Below are positions 52,410-61,455 of a stretch of 64,000 nt of DNA, one piece after another; positions within the stretch are counted from its first letter, which is position 1; each line of letters starts with the position of its first letter. The stretch lies in the NCBI RefSeq assembly GCF_011762005.1, contig NZ_JAASQU010000002.1:62001-126000 (forward strand). Reading direction: 5' to 3'. Below the pieces are notes generated by a model. The model ran no database searches and was not told the DNA's origin. It was given only the letters and a program-made list of their open reading frames with translations. Both the position numbers and the translations under genes were made by a program. Source of the stretch: Qipengyuania flava (GTDB lineage: Bacteria; Pseudomonadota; Alphaproteobacteria; Sphingomonadales; Sphingomonadaceae).

Positions 52410-53118
52410 TCTCTTCCAGCACCCGCGCGAGCCATTCGCGCGGGGCCTTGCGACGGCCGATATCGGCGACGAATTCCTGCCCGCGCGCGACGCTTCTCAG
52501 TTTCCCGCCGCGTAGCCACCGGTCTTCGCGGTCGTGATAGCTCAGCCCCCCGCGCTTCAGCCAGACGGGCCGCGACCACACGGACGGCGGGCCGCCGGGC
52601 ACCGTCAGCCGCAAGGCGTCGCTGGCGGTCTTCGCTTCGGTGCCCGGGCCACGGTACACCACGTCGTTGCCCGCGTGCAGTGCGATGGCATGCGGGTGCT
52701 TCGCCTCGATCAGGTCTTGCGGCACGCTGTCCGACAGATCGATAATCTCGGCGATCTCGCAATAGCCATAGATCCGATGATGCGGTTCACCGCCCGCTTC
52801 ACGAAACAGTCCGAAGAAGAGAAAGACATCGCCTTCCCCCACACCCTGATTGGCAAGATGCGTTTGCGCGGCCCCGCATTGGCCGAACAGGCAATGACCT
52901 TCGCCGGTGAACATCGGATCGTGATGGCACAGGTCCTCCGCGCCGAGCTTACCGCGGCTGGCATGCGCGGCGTGATCGCCCAGCCCGAGATCGCCGTAGG
53001 TGGTGTGCGAGGCCTTGCCCGCGGGGATCGGCAGGCTGACGGGTCGTCCCGCGACGATCGGCGAGGGCCCGCCACCCGACGCGCTGTCGAAGCCCTTGCG
53101 GGAGAAGATAATTCGCAC
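52396..53118 (-). CDS. Nmad3-like (nucleotide-modification-associated) protein
   Basis: 240 residues. The start MRIIFSRKGFDSASGGGPSPI and a later GDLGLGDHAAHASR, then CHHDPMF, YGYCEIAEIIDLSD and YHDREDRW match my memory of the Nmad3 family, predicted from gene context to be involved in base modification, perhaps of phage or mobile DNA. No catalytic role is proven. Cys and His are frequent (AQCG-type FGQCGAAQTH), suggesting a metal site. It is an orphan here: no methylase, restriction or phage genes surround it. It is divergent from a MobA-like gene. Confidence 0.6.
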   Translation of the reverse strand: MRIIFSRKGFDSASGGGPSPIVAGRPVSLPIPAGKASHTTYGDLGLGDHAAHASRGKLGAEDLCHHDPMFTGEGHCLFGQCGAAQTHLANQGVGEGDVFLFFGLFREAGGEPHHRIYGYCEIAEIIDLSDSVPQDLIEAKHPHAIALHAGNDVVYRGPGTEAKTASDALRLTVPGGPPSVWSRPVWLKRGGLSYHDREDRWLRGGKLRSVARGQEFVADIGRRKAPREWLARVLEEIRAT

Positions 53119-53182
53119 GTCATCCTAGTGCCTTAAGCGGTCGAGAGTGACAAGCGCGCGCATCGGTCCTATCTGCCCGCGC

Positions 53183-53992
53183 ATGACAAGCGAAAACGAT
53201 GGCAAGGTCACCGCCCTGATCATGGCGGGCAAACGCTCGGGTGTGCTCGATCCGCTCGCCGAACGTGCAGGCGTGGCGCAGAAGTGCGTCGTGCCCGTCG
53301 GCGGCATGCCGATGATCGAACGCGTTGTCGCCAATGTCGCGGCCAGCCCGCGGATCGGTGAAATCCGCGTGGTCGCACACGAACCCGACGAGATCGCCGC
53401 CATTCCGTCGATCGCCAAGCTGCTGGCCGAAGGCCGACTGGTGTTCAAGCCCGGGGCCTTCAACCTGGTCGACAGCGTTTTTGCAGGGGCCGAAGGGGCG
53501 GACTATCCGCTGCTGATCACCACCGCGGACAATTGCCTGTGGCTGCCCGAGGATTTCAGCGAGTTCGCCGACAAGGCGATCGCCAGCAAGGCCGGAGCCG
53601 CCGCAGCACTGGCGCACAAGGAAGACGTCCGCGCCGCGGACCCGCAGGGCCAGTCGCGTTTCTACGAATTTTCCGACGGCGGCTATTCCAACTGCAACGC
53701 CTACTGGATCGGCTCCCCCGAAGCGCTCTCCGCTGCCGAGATCATGCGCGGCGGGGGGCAGTTCGTGAAGTTCCCCGGCCGCATCGCCAAGGCTTTCGGC
53801 GTGATCAATCTGATCCGCTTTTTCCTCGGCTGGGGCACCAAGGAAAAGCTGTTCGCACAGGTTTCGCGCCGGTTCGGCTTCAAGCTCGTCCCGATCGAGA
53901 TGAGCCACGGTCATTGCGCCATCGACGTGGACAATGAACGCACCTTCGAAGTGACCGAGAAGTTGCTCGCGAAGCGGCTCGCCACCGCCTGA
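53183..53992 (+). CDS. MobA-like nucleotidyltransferase
   Basis: 269 residues from ATG 53183; a GTG at 53147 is possible and no SD is evident. The GT-A fold motif ALIMAGKRSGVLDPLAERAG, then KCVVPVGGMPMIERV and LLITTADNCLW fit the MobA-like NTP transferases. The C-terminal part (about 215-269) is unlike MobA, so the substrate is probably a sugar or alcohol phosphate rather than molybdopterin. A flippase gene follows after 13 bases, suggesting a role in activated-glycan or lipid-head synthesis. Confidence 0.8.
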   Translation: MTSENDGKVTALIMAGKRSGVLDPLAERAGVAQKCVVPVGGMPMIERVVANVAASPRIGEIRVVAHEPDEIAAIPSIAKLLAEGRLVFKPGAFNLVDSVFAGAEGADYPLLITTADNCLWLPEDFSEFADKAIASKAGAAAALAHKEDVRAADPQGQSRFYEFSDGGYSNCNAYWIGSPEALSAAEIMRGGGQFVKFPGRIAKAFGVINLIRFFLGWGTKEKLFAQVSRRFGFKLVPIEMSHGHCAIDVDNERTFEVTEKLLAKRLATA

Positions 53993-54005
53993 CGGGCACG
54001 CCGTA

Positions 54006-55268
54006 ATGCAGCGCCTGCTCAAGAACATCGGCTGGCTCCTGACCGGGCGCGGCCTCAATGCGGTGTTGAGCATCGTCTACCTCGCGCTTGCGACGCGGAC
54101 GCTCGGTCTCGACAATTTCGGCTATTTCGCGATTATCCTCGCGCTGGGCCAAACCGTAACCGGCCTCGCCAATTTCCAGACGTGGCAATTCGTCGTCCGC
54201 TGGGGTGCCGACGAACTGGCCGATGCGACCGGCTTCGCGATCGCGCTGGATCTGCTTTCGATGTTGCTCGGGCTGGTGCTGGCAGCCGTGCTGGTCTCGA
54301 CCGCGCCGTTGTGGCTGCCGTTGCCCGACGATCTGTTACCGCTGGCTTTCGGCTATTGCGTCGTGTCGCTGCTGGCGATCCGCACCACACCTACGGGGCT
54401 GCTGCGCTTGCGCTTCGCCTATGCCCGCACGACCGCTGCCGAAGCGACGCAGCCCGTGGTGCGCGCGGCGGGTGCGGCGCTCGCTGCCCTGACCATGCCC
54501 ACGGTGACCGGCTTCATCCTGGCATGGGCAGCGGCCGAGGTCGCCGTCGCCGTGGCGCTGTGGATCGCGGCCGCACGCCTCGAACCGATCCATCTGTCGC
54601 GGATCAGTCTGCGTCACATCCCGCGTGCGCATCCGGGTGCGTGGAGCTTCGTCTGGTCGACCAATATGACCGGCAGTCTCAATGTTGGGGCGAAGCAGGT
54701 GCTCATCCTGCTGGTCGGCGCGATCGGCGGTGAAACCGCAGCCGGCGGTTACCGGGTCGCCAGCCAGCTCGGGCAGGCGCTTGTCAGCCTTGCGCAGACC
54801 GTCTCCAAGGCGATCTACCCCGAACTGGTCCATGCCAAGGAAACGGCGCATGCCATGGCGCGGCGCATGGCCAACATCGCGCTGATCGCGGGCGTTCTGG
54901 CGGTGCTGGTCACGCTGTTCCTCGGCCGCTCCGCGCTCGCCCTGATTGCAGGGCCCGAATTCCGCGTATTCTGGACCATGGTCATTCTCGCGATAGCGGG
55001 CGCGATCGAACTGGTCGGCGCGAGCCTTGAATCGCTGCTCGTCAGCGCGGGTCGCGCCGGCACGGCCTTCCTTATCCGCGCAATCCCGACGCTGCTGGGC
55101 CTCGCACTGCTCGAGGTAGCGATGGGGTGGAACGGGCTGAAAGGCGCCGCCTTCACCGTTATGGGTGCATCCGCCCTGTCGGTGCTGGGCTTCTGGGTGG
55201 CGATCATCTCGCTCTCTCAGATCACGATCACCGTCAAGCCGAAGCCGGACTTGCCGCACAAGCGCTAG
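54006..55268 (+). CDS. Polysaccharide flippase (MOP superfamily)
   Basis: 420 residues with about twelve TM segments. The N-terminal LLKNIGWLLTGRGLNAVLSIVYLALATRTLG and the later NMTGSLNVGAKQVLILLVGAIGGETAAGGYRVASQLG are typical of oligosaccharide flippases of the MOP superfamily, which move lipid-linked glycans across the inner membrane. It starts 13 bases after the MobA-like gene. Its stop shares bases (CTAG) with the convergent TPR gene. Confidence 0.88.
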   Translation: MQRLLKNIGWLLTGRGLNAVLSIVYLALATRTLGLDNFGYFAIILALGQTVTGLANFQTWQFVVRWGADELADATGFAIALDLLSMLLGLVLAAVLVSTAPLWLPLPDDLLPLAFGYCVVSLLAIRTTPTGLLRLRFAYARTTAAEATQPVVRAAGAALAALTMPTVTGFILAWAAAEVAVAVALWIAAARLEPIHLSRISLRHIPRAHPGAWSFVWSTNMTGSLNVGAKQVLILLVGAIGGETAAGGYRVASQLGQALVSLAQTVSKAIYPELVHAKETAHAMARRMANIALIAGVLAVLVTLFLGRSALALIAGPEFRVFWTMVILAIAGAIELVGASLESLLVSAGRAGTAFLIRAIPTLLGLALLEVAMGWNGLKGAAFTVMGASALSVLGFWVAIISLSQITITVKPKPDLPHKR

Positions 55269-56185
55269 CGTACGCCCAGCGCCTCGGCCTCGGCTTGCAG
55301 GCGCGCGGCAGCCGCAGGATTGGCGGCGACCGCATCGGCCAGCGCCTTGCGCGCGCGGTCGGGCTGTCCGAGCGTCATGCGCGAGCGCATCAGCATCACC
55401 CAGCCATCGACATTCGCCGGACTTGCGCTGAGCTTCTGCTCGAGACTGGCCACCATGCCCTCGGCCATCTGCCGCTGCTCGCCCGGGGGAATGGCCGAGG
55501 CGGCAGCTATCTGCGCGGAAGTGGGCCCCGGAATGGCGCCCGTCGACGTCAACCGTTCGCCAGCCGATACGCCTGCGGCAGCGCGAGCGGCCTGTACCCG
55601 TTCGACATCCGCGTCGATCGCGATGCCGTTGATCCGCCCGACCTGTTCGATGGTGCGTACGAGGTCTTCCTCCCATGGGGCACCCTGCGGCGTATCGCCC
55701 AGCAGCGACAGCCATTCGTCGAGTGCCGCGCGATGGTCGCCATCGAGATCGCGCTTGACCGCGAGGAAGTATCGGGCCCGCGGATCGTCTGCATCGATCT
55801 TGACGGCCCGTTCGAAGGCGGCAAGCGCTTCGGGGGGCAATGGGTCCCGTTTGCTGTCCATGACCAGCGCCTCCCCCAGCGCCGACCACAGCACGGCCTC
55901 ACCCGGGTCGATCTCCGCAGCCTTGCGATAGGCCGCAGCTGCAGCGCCATATTCGCCCTGTTCGAAACGCAGGAAGCCCAATTCCTGCCACGCGGCGCCA
56001 TCATCGGGCGTTTCGGCAACACGTTCTTCCAGCCTGTCGAGCGGCGTCCCCAATTCGGCGTCGTCTGCTGAGATCGAATCGGTGCTCAGCGAGCGGTATC
56101 CGACTGCCGCCAGTATTGCTGCCAATGCGAGGCCGAACAGCAGCACGCCCCCTTTGACCCGGTTTCCAGACTGTGTTTCGGCCAT
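55265..56185 (-). CDS. TPR protein resembling the CcmI/CycH C-terminal region
   Basis: 306 residues. One N-terminal TM (about 12-30), then TPR repeats (AWQELGFLRFEQGEYGAAAAAYRKA near 65, VLWSALGEALV near 95, and ALAAFERAVKIDADDPRARY near 115). The layout matches proteins like CcmI, which holds apocytochrome c for haem attachment. That would fit the adjacent multihaem cytochrome genes, though CcmI's own long N-terminal part is missing, so generic TPR function is possible. It is divergent from the redox operon with 124 bases between. Confidence 0.75.
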   Translation of the reverse strand: MAETQSGNRVKGGVLLFGLALAAILAAVGYRSLSTDSISADDAELGTPLDRLEERVAETPDDGAAWQELGFLRFEQGEYGAAAAAYRKAAEIDPGEAVLWSALGEALVMDSKRDPLPPEALAAFERAVKIDADDPRARYFLAVKRDLDGDHRAALDEWLSLLGDTPQGAPWEEDLVRTIEQVGRINGIAIDADVERVQAARAAAGVSAGERLTSTGAIPGPTSAQIAAASAIPPGEQRQMAEGMVASLEQKLSASPANVDGWVMLMRSRMTLGQPDRARKALADAVAANPAAAARLQAEAEALGVR

Positions 56186-56309
56186 GCCAATCCCCCTTCA
56201 TGCATGGCTATCGCGGTCGGTCGAGACAAGCAATTGCCTCTGCCCGTCATTTGCCTATGATGCGCCCCCACAAGATAAGCGGGTTCGCAAGCCTCCGGGG
56301 GGGATTGCG

Positions 56310-58760
56310 TTGGGCGATAAGGTACGCGTTGCGATTGTAGGGTCCGGTCCTGCCGGGCTGAGCGCGGCCGCGCATGCGGCACAGCGCGGCATGAGCCACA
56401 TATTGCTCGAGAAGACCGATCATCTGTCGGACACCATCTTCAAATACCAGAAGGGCAAGCACGTCATGGCGACGCCCAGCAATCTGGTGTTGCGGAGCGA
56501 CCTCGATTTCGACGCCGGCAAGCGCGAGACAATTCTCGACACCTGGGACCGCCAGATCGCCGAAGGCCAGGTCAATGTACGCACCAACGCCGATGTCACC
56601 GCGATAGCGGGTAGCACCGGAGCCTTCACCCTGTCGCTGAAGGACGGTTCGGTGATCGAGGCCGAAGCGGTCGTGCTGGCGATCGGGACGCAAGGAAATC
56701 CCAACCTGCTCAAGCTTCCCGGCGCGGATCTGCCGCACGTCCAGTACCAGCTGGACGATCCCACCGAATATGTCGACGAACATATCACCGTGATCGGATC
56801 GGGCGACGCCGGGATCGAGAATGCACTTGGCCTCGCCGCCGACGAAGCGCAGGGCAATGTCGTCACCATCCTCAACCGCCGTGCCGATTTCGCGCGCGCC
56901 AAGGGGGCGAACGTCAAGCTGCTCGAGGAGGCCGAAGCCGACGGTCGTATTTTCGTACGGCGGGAGACCAGCCCGATCGAGGTTCGCGAGGGCGAGATCG
57001 TGCTCGAAACGCGCGACGGGCAGGAGACGATTCCCTGTCACCGGATCATCGCGCGCACCGGTTCGCAGCCGCCGCGCGCCTTCATCGAGCAATGCGGCGT
57101 CGAATTCGCCAGCGCCGATCGCGCGGCCTTTCCCAAGCTGACGCCGAGCTTCGAGACAACCCAGCCCGGCATCCACGTGATCGGCGCGCTCGCGGGCTAT
57201 CCGCTGATCAAGCACTGCATGAATCAGGGCTACGACGTCATCGAGTTCCTCGATGGCAATACCGAGCTCAAGCCTGCCGACGAACCGATACTCGCGGAAA
57301 AGTTCGCCGATCTGCCGGGGCGGCGGACGGTGGATGAATGGCTCGAGACGTTCCGGTCGCAGGTCATTATACTTCAGGAACTCAGCCCCTTGCAGATGCG
57401 CGAGCTCATGCTCGACAGCACGGTGCATGCCTATGGTCGCGATGAGGTCATTTTCAGCCGCAACGAACCGGGCTCGTCGATGTTTGCCATCGCCGAAGGC
57501 TCGGTGCTGGTCGAGGTGGATCCGTCCGACAGATCGGTCACCGTGCCGATCGGTACCGGGTCCATCTTCGGCGAGGTCGGACTGATTTCCGGCCGCAAGC
57601 GCGGATCGACCATTCGGGCAGCCGAATCCACCGTCGCGGTCGAATTCTCGCGTCTCGCCGCGCTCAAACTGCTGGCGACGGCACCGTCGGCCAATCGCGC
57701 GGTCAACCGCATCTCGATCGAGCGTCAGGTGCTGCAGATCTTCGGATCGGGGCTAACACCGGAAGACATTGCAGAGCTGGTCGAAGCTGCCGAAGTCGTG
57801 AAAGTACCGGCGGGCGAAGTGGTGATCGAAGAGGGGGCCGACGACAAGGACATCTACATCGTCCGGGTCGGATCCATGGTGGTGGAGAAGGATCTGGGCG
57901 GCAAGCCGGTGTTCCTCTCCTATCTTCCCGCGGGATCCTATTTTGGCGAGATGGCCGTCATCGACGGATCGAAACGCAGCGCCAGCGTGCGCGCCGCGAT
58001 CAAGAGCGAGGTTATCCGCTTCCCCGGCGAGGCCTTTAACGCGCTGCTCGATGCCAAACCCGATATCCGCGATCGCGCGCTGACCGACATGGCGGCGCGC
58101 CGCGAGATCAACGACTTCGTCGAAAGCCGCAAGGCCAGCTTCGGCGGCGCAGTCGACATGTATTCGCAAACCGCGCAATTCCTGGTCGACAATGGTCTCG
58201 GCGAAGCGACCGACGTGCTGCTGATCGACGAGAAGCTGTGCGTCGGATGCGACAATTGCGAAAAGGCCTGCGCCGACAGCCACGACGGATTGAGCCGGCT
58301 CGATCGCGAGGCGGGCAGGACCTATGCGCACCTGCATGTCCCGACATCCTGCCGCCATTGCGAACACCCGCATTGCATGGCCGATTGTCCGCCCAATGCG
58401 ATCAGGCGTGGCCCGGATGGCGAGGTCGTGATCGACGAGACCTGTATCGGTTGCGGCAATTGCCAGCGCAACTGCCCCTATGGGGTGATCCGCATGGACG
58501 CCAAGCCGCCGACCAAGCCCGGATTGCTCAACTGGCTGCTGTTCGGCGCTGGGCCGGGGCCCGGCGAAGCCAGCTACGCCTGGCGGAAGAACAAGGCTGC
58601 CGAAGCGGGCGAAACCGCCAAGCTGGCGATCAAATGCGACATGTGCAGCGGGATAGAAGGTGGCCCCGCCTGCGTTCGCGCGTGCCCGACCGGTGCAGCG
58701 ATCCGGGTCAGCCCGGAACGCTTTCTCAGCGTGGCACGGCTCGAGGAAGGGGTCGACTGA
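56310..58760 (+). CDS. Fusion: FAD/NAD(P) oxidoreductase + 2 cNMP-binding + 4x[4Fe-4S]
   Basis: 816 residues from a TTG with GGGGGGA about 6 bases upstream; an in-frame region back to 56082 lies over the divergent gene and is not used. Residues 1-330: a thioredoxin-reductase-like flavoprotein with GSGPAGLSAAAHA (about 9-21) and VIGSGDAGIENAL; no CxxC redox pair is seen. About 355-480 and 485-600: two cyclic-nucleotide-binding domains with phosphate cassettes GEVGLISGRKRGSTI and GEMAVIDGSKRSASV; both keep the Glu and Arg. About 640-800: four DmsB-type Fe-S motifs, CVGCDNCEKAC, CRHCEHPHCMADC, CIGCGNCQRNC and CDMC...CVRAC, sixteen Cys in all. TGATG overlap couples it to the cytochrome b gene. 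Confidence 0.93.
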   Translation: MGDKVRVAIVGSGPAGLSAAAHAAQRGMSHILLEKTDHLSDTIFKYQKGKHVMATPSNLVLRSDLDFDAGKRETILDTWDRQIAEGQVNVRTNADVTAIAGSTGAFTLSLKDGSVIEAEAVVLAIGTQGNPNLLKLPGADLPHVQYQLDDPTEYVDEHITVIGSGDAGIENALGLAADEAQGNVVTILNRRADFARAKGANVKLLEEAEADGRIFVRRETSPIEVREGEIVLETRDGQETIPCHRIIARTGSQPPRAFIEQCGVEFASADRAAFPKLTPSFETTQPGIHVIGALAGYPLIKHCMNQGYDVIEFLDGNTELKPADEPILAEKFADLPGRRTVDEWLETFRSQVIILQELSPLQMRELMLDSTVHAYGRDEVIFSRNEPGSSMFAIAEGSVLVEVDPSDRSVTVPIGTGSIFGEVGLISGRKRGSTIRAAESTVAVEFSRLAALKLLATAPSANRAVNRISIERQVLQIFGSGLTPEDIAELVEAAEVVKVPAGEVVIEEGADDKDIYIVRVGSMVVEKDLGGKPVFLSYLPAGSYFGEMAVIDGSKRSASVRAAIKSEVIRFPGEAFNALLDAKPDIRDRALTDMAARREINDFVESRKASFGGAVDMYSQTAQFLVDNGLGEATDVLLIDEKLCVGCDNCEKACADSHDGLSRLDREAGRTYAHLHVPTSCRHCEHPHCMADCPPNAIRRGPDGEVVIDETCIGCGNCQRNCPYGVIRMDAKPPTKPGLLNWLLFGAGPGPGEASYAWRKNKAAEAGETAKLAIKCDMCSGIEGGPACVRACPTGAAIRVSPERFLSVARLEEGVD

Positions 58761-59656
58761 TGGCCACGCTTTCCCCCCGCGATCGCGATGCAGGCTATGC
58801 CGAGATCGAACAGCGCCGCTCCGCAAGCCATGAGAGCTTTCTCGCCCATCGTGCCTACTTCTGGGCGCGGGTGGCCGGGTTCGCGAGCCTCTTCGTCATC
58901 ATCACCTACCTGCTGGTCGATGTCGAACCGAGGCACAATGGCGGCAGCTGGTACGGCTACACGCTCGGCACCATCGGTGCGGGACTGATCGTCTGGCTGG
59001 CATGGCTGGGCATACGCAAGCGCCGCCCCACACCGGGGAGCTGGAGCCTGAAGGCCTGGACCAGCGCGCATGTCTATCTGGGCCTGTCGCTCGTGATCGT
59101 CGGTACGTTGCATACGGGCTTCCAACTCGGGTGGAACGTCCACACGCTCGCCTGGGTGTTGATGATGCTCGTCATCATTTCAGGCGCCTACGGCATTACC
59201 GTCTATGCCTCGCTGCCCCAACGCCTGTCGGAAAACCGGCGCGAGATGACGCGCGAGCAGATGATCGAGAGCCTTGCCACGATCGACAAGCAACTCGAGG
59301 CAGCAGCCCAGCCCCTGACCCGCGAGGATGCCGATATGGTCATCGCCGCGCTTGAGCAGGATGTTTTCGCTTCGGGCATCCGCGCGCGGTTCGCCGGCGC
59401 CGGACGGTCGGATGCCACGCGCCGCGCGCTCGAGCACATTTCGACCGGCCGCGCCTATGACGATGATCCCGACGACCTTGCCCAGCGCAAGGTTCGCGCG
59501 CTGCTCGGCAAGCGCGCCGCGCAGATCGACCAGATCCGCCGACAGATGCAGACCAAGGCCCTGCTCGAGATCTGGCTCTATATCCATGTGCCGCTGACGA
59601 TCGCGCTGCTAGCCGCGCTGACCGCGCACATCGTCAGTGTCTTCTATTACTGGTGA
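58760..59656 (+). CDS. Cytochrome-b-like membrane protein
   Basis: 298 residues from ATG 58760 (TGATG overlap); the longer frame to 58238 is a shadow. Five TM segments: about 36-55, 67-86, 103-123, 125-150 and 268-298, with a cytoplasmic helical domain (about 150-265) between the last two. His residues lie in membrane positions fitting two b-haems: HVYLGL, LHTGF and VHTLAW in TM3/TM4, and YIHVP and AHIVSVFYYW in TM5. It is a good candidate to pass electrons from the Fe-S fusion to the periplasmic haems of the next gene. No close named family is recognised. Confidence 0.8.
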   Translation: MATLSPRDRDAGYAEIEQRRSASHESFLAHRAYFWARVAGFASLFVIITYLLVDVEPRHNGGSWYGYTLGTIGAGLIVWLAWLGIRKRRPTPGSWSLKAWTSAHVYLGLSLVIVGTLHTGFQLGWNVHTLAWVLMMLVIISGAYGITVYASLPQRLSENRREMTREQMIESLATIDKQLEAAAQPLTREDADMVIAALEQDVFASGIRARFAGAGRSDATRRALEHISTGRAYDDDPDDLAQRKVRALLGKRAAQIDQIRRQMQTKALLEIWLYIHVPLTIALLAALTAHIVSVFYYW

Positions 59657-59666
59657 GGAGCGCGCC

Positions 59667-61421
59667 ATGACATTCCTCATCCGGACCATCGATCACACCG
59701 CCACCGGGCGGGAGATCGTGCGCGATCGCTCGATCGAAAGCGATCGGCTGAGCATTGGCCGCGCAACGACCAACGACGTTGTGGTGGCAGACCTCGCGGT
59801 CGAGCAGCACCATGTATCGGTATCGACCGGCGACCGTGGCCAACTGTCGATCGAGGCAATCGGCAGCCGTGACTTTACTCTCGACGGGCACCGGCAAACC
59901 TCGGTCACGCTCGATCCGGCGCGTGGTGGAGCGCTTACACTGGGCCTTTATACGCTGACCTTTGGACGCGAACCCGACGGCAAGACGCTGGTTACCGTCA
60001 CGCAGGAGGAGCGTGAATTCGGCAATCGCGACGCCATCCGCGGGTTCGACCTCGCCAGTGCCATGCCAAGCAAGCGCGCCGCAGCGTGGATCGGCGTGCT
60101 CGTCATACTCGGTGCGTTTCTCGTGGTACCGATCTGGAGCAGCTTGGCGCGCGAGGACAAGCAGGCCGGCGCTGATGGCATCGACCAGGTGGCATGGGAT
60201 TCCAGTTGGAGCACCGGCAAGCTGAGCCTTGCGCACCACTCGCTCGAGAACAATTGCGAGGCCTGCCATGTCGAACCCTTTGTCTCGGTCCGCGACGAAA
60301 CCTGCCTCTCCTGCCACGATGACATCGGCAATCATGCCGACAGGCCGCGGCTCGCCACTTCGCGCGGGCCGATGAGCACGGGCGAGGCGCTGCTGTGGCA
60401 AGTAGCGGAAACCTTCGGCAAGGAAGGCCCCGAAGCCTGCACCACCTGCCACACCGAACATGAAGGCGCTGGCCGCATGGAACCGGCGGCAGAGCAGTTC
60501 TGCTCCAGCTGCCACGAGGACATGGACGCTCGCCTCACGGACACCGCGCTGGGCAACGCGCACGATTTCGGCACTGCGCATCCCGAGTTGCAGGCATTGG
60601 TGCACACCGCATTGGGCGATGACCGGCGCAGCCGCGTCATGCTCGACGGCAAAGCGCGCGAGCAGAACGGTTTGCGTTTCCCGCATGCCATGCATCTGTC
60701 GGCGACCAATGGCGTGGCGCGCATGGCGGATACGCTGCCGGCCTATGGCGAGGCGCTGGTGTGTTCCGACTGTCACCTTCCGACCGACGACCGCAATGGC
60801 TTTCTGCCGGTGGAAATGGAGAGCAGCTGCGAAAGCTGTCATAGCCTCGTCTACGACAAGGTCGGATCGACCTTCCGCAGCCTGCGCCATGGCGATGTGG
60901 CGCAGATGCGCGCGGATTTGATGGCGATGGACCGCGCGCCGCGCCGGCCGGTCACGCAAGGGCTGCGCCGCCCGGGCGAGTTCAAACGCGGGGGTCGCTA
61001 CTTCCAGGATTTCGGGCGCCCGGCGCGCAATTACACCGCTGTGGCGCAGGCGCTATCTGATCAGGGCGTCTGCGGCGAATGCCACATCCCGTCCGGCGAC
61101 GGGGGCGTCATGCCGGTCTTCCAGCACAGCGACTATTTCCTCAATGCGCGGTTCGATCACGAAGCGCACGAGCAGGAAGACTGCACCACTTGCCACGCCG
61201 CGGACCAATCGGACAGCGCCACCGACTTGCTGATGCCCACTCTGGCGAGCTGCCGCGAATGCCATGGCGGAGCAGAGGCGGTTCAAGCAGAGGTCCCGTC
61301 GACCTGTGCGATGTGCCACAGCTATCATCCGCCGAATTTCGGTCGCGGCGGCGACGGGCCACAAAGCCCGGCACCTGACCGCGTGGCGCACGTCTTACGC
61401 CCGCGTGGAGGCGCAGAATGA
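59667..61421 (+). CDS. FHA-TM-decahaem cytochrome c fusion
   Basis: 584 residues from ATG 59667 with GAGGAG upstream. About 1-95: an FHA domain with the phospho-threonine-reading core (IGRATTNDVVVADLAVEQHHVSV near 31-52). A TM segment spans about 137-158 (AAAWIGVLVILGAFLVVPIW). The rest is periplasmic and holds ten CxxCH motifs: CEACH, CLSCH, CTTCH, CSSCH, CSDCH, CESCH, CGECH, CTTCH, CRECH and CAMCH. Many extra His could be distal ligands. A cytoplasmic phosphopeptide reader thus sits on a periplasmic electron wire. It starts 10 bases after the cytochrome b gene. Confidence 0.92.
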   Translation: MTFLIRTIDHTATGREIVRDRSIESDRLSIGRATTNDVVVADLAVEQHHVSVSTGDRGQLSIEAIGSRDFTLDGHRQTSVTLDPARGGALTLGLYTLTFGREPDGKTLVTVTQEEREFGNRDAIRGFDLASAMPSKRAAAWIGVLVILGAFLVVPIWSSLAREDKQAGADGIDQVAWDSSWSTGKLSLAHHSLENNCEACHVEPFVSVRDETCLSCHDDIGNHADRPRLATSRGPMSTGEALLWQVAETFGKEGPEACTTCHTEHEGAGRMEPAAEQFCSSCHEDMDARLTDTALGNAHDFGTAHPELQALVHTALGDDRRSRVMLDGKAREQNGLRFPHAMHLSATNGVARMADTLPAYGEALVCSDCHLPTDDRNGFLPVEMESSCESCHSLVYDKVGSTFRSLRHGDVAQMRADLMAMDRAPRRPVTQGLRRPGEFKRGGRYFQDFGRPARNYTAVAQALSDQGVCGECHIPSGDGGVMPVFQHSDYFLNARFDHEAHEQEDCTTCHAADQSDSATDLLMPTLASCRECHGGAEAVQAEVPSTCAMCHSYHPPNFGRGGDGPQSPAPDRVAHVLRPRGGAE

Positions 61422-61455
61422 CCGGCGCGCAGCAAACCGGCGCCACGGTGGGAGA

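Noticed and set aside
56186-56309. CRP or FNR site upstream of the redox operon
   Set aside because: No TGTGA-N6-TCACA or TTGAT-N4-ATCAA pattern is seen in the 124-base gap, although the operon's domains made such a site attractive.
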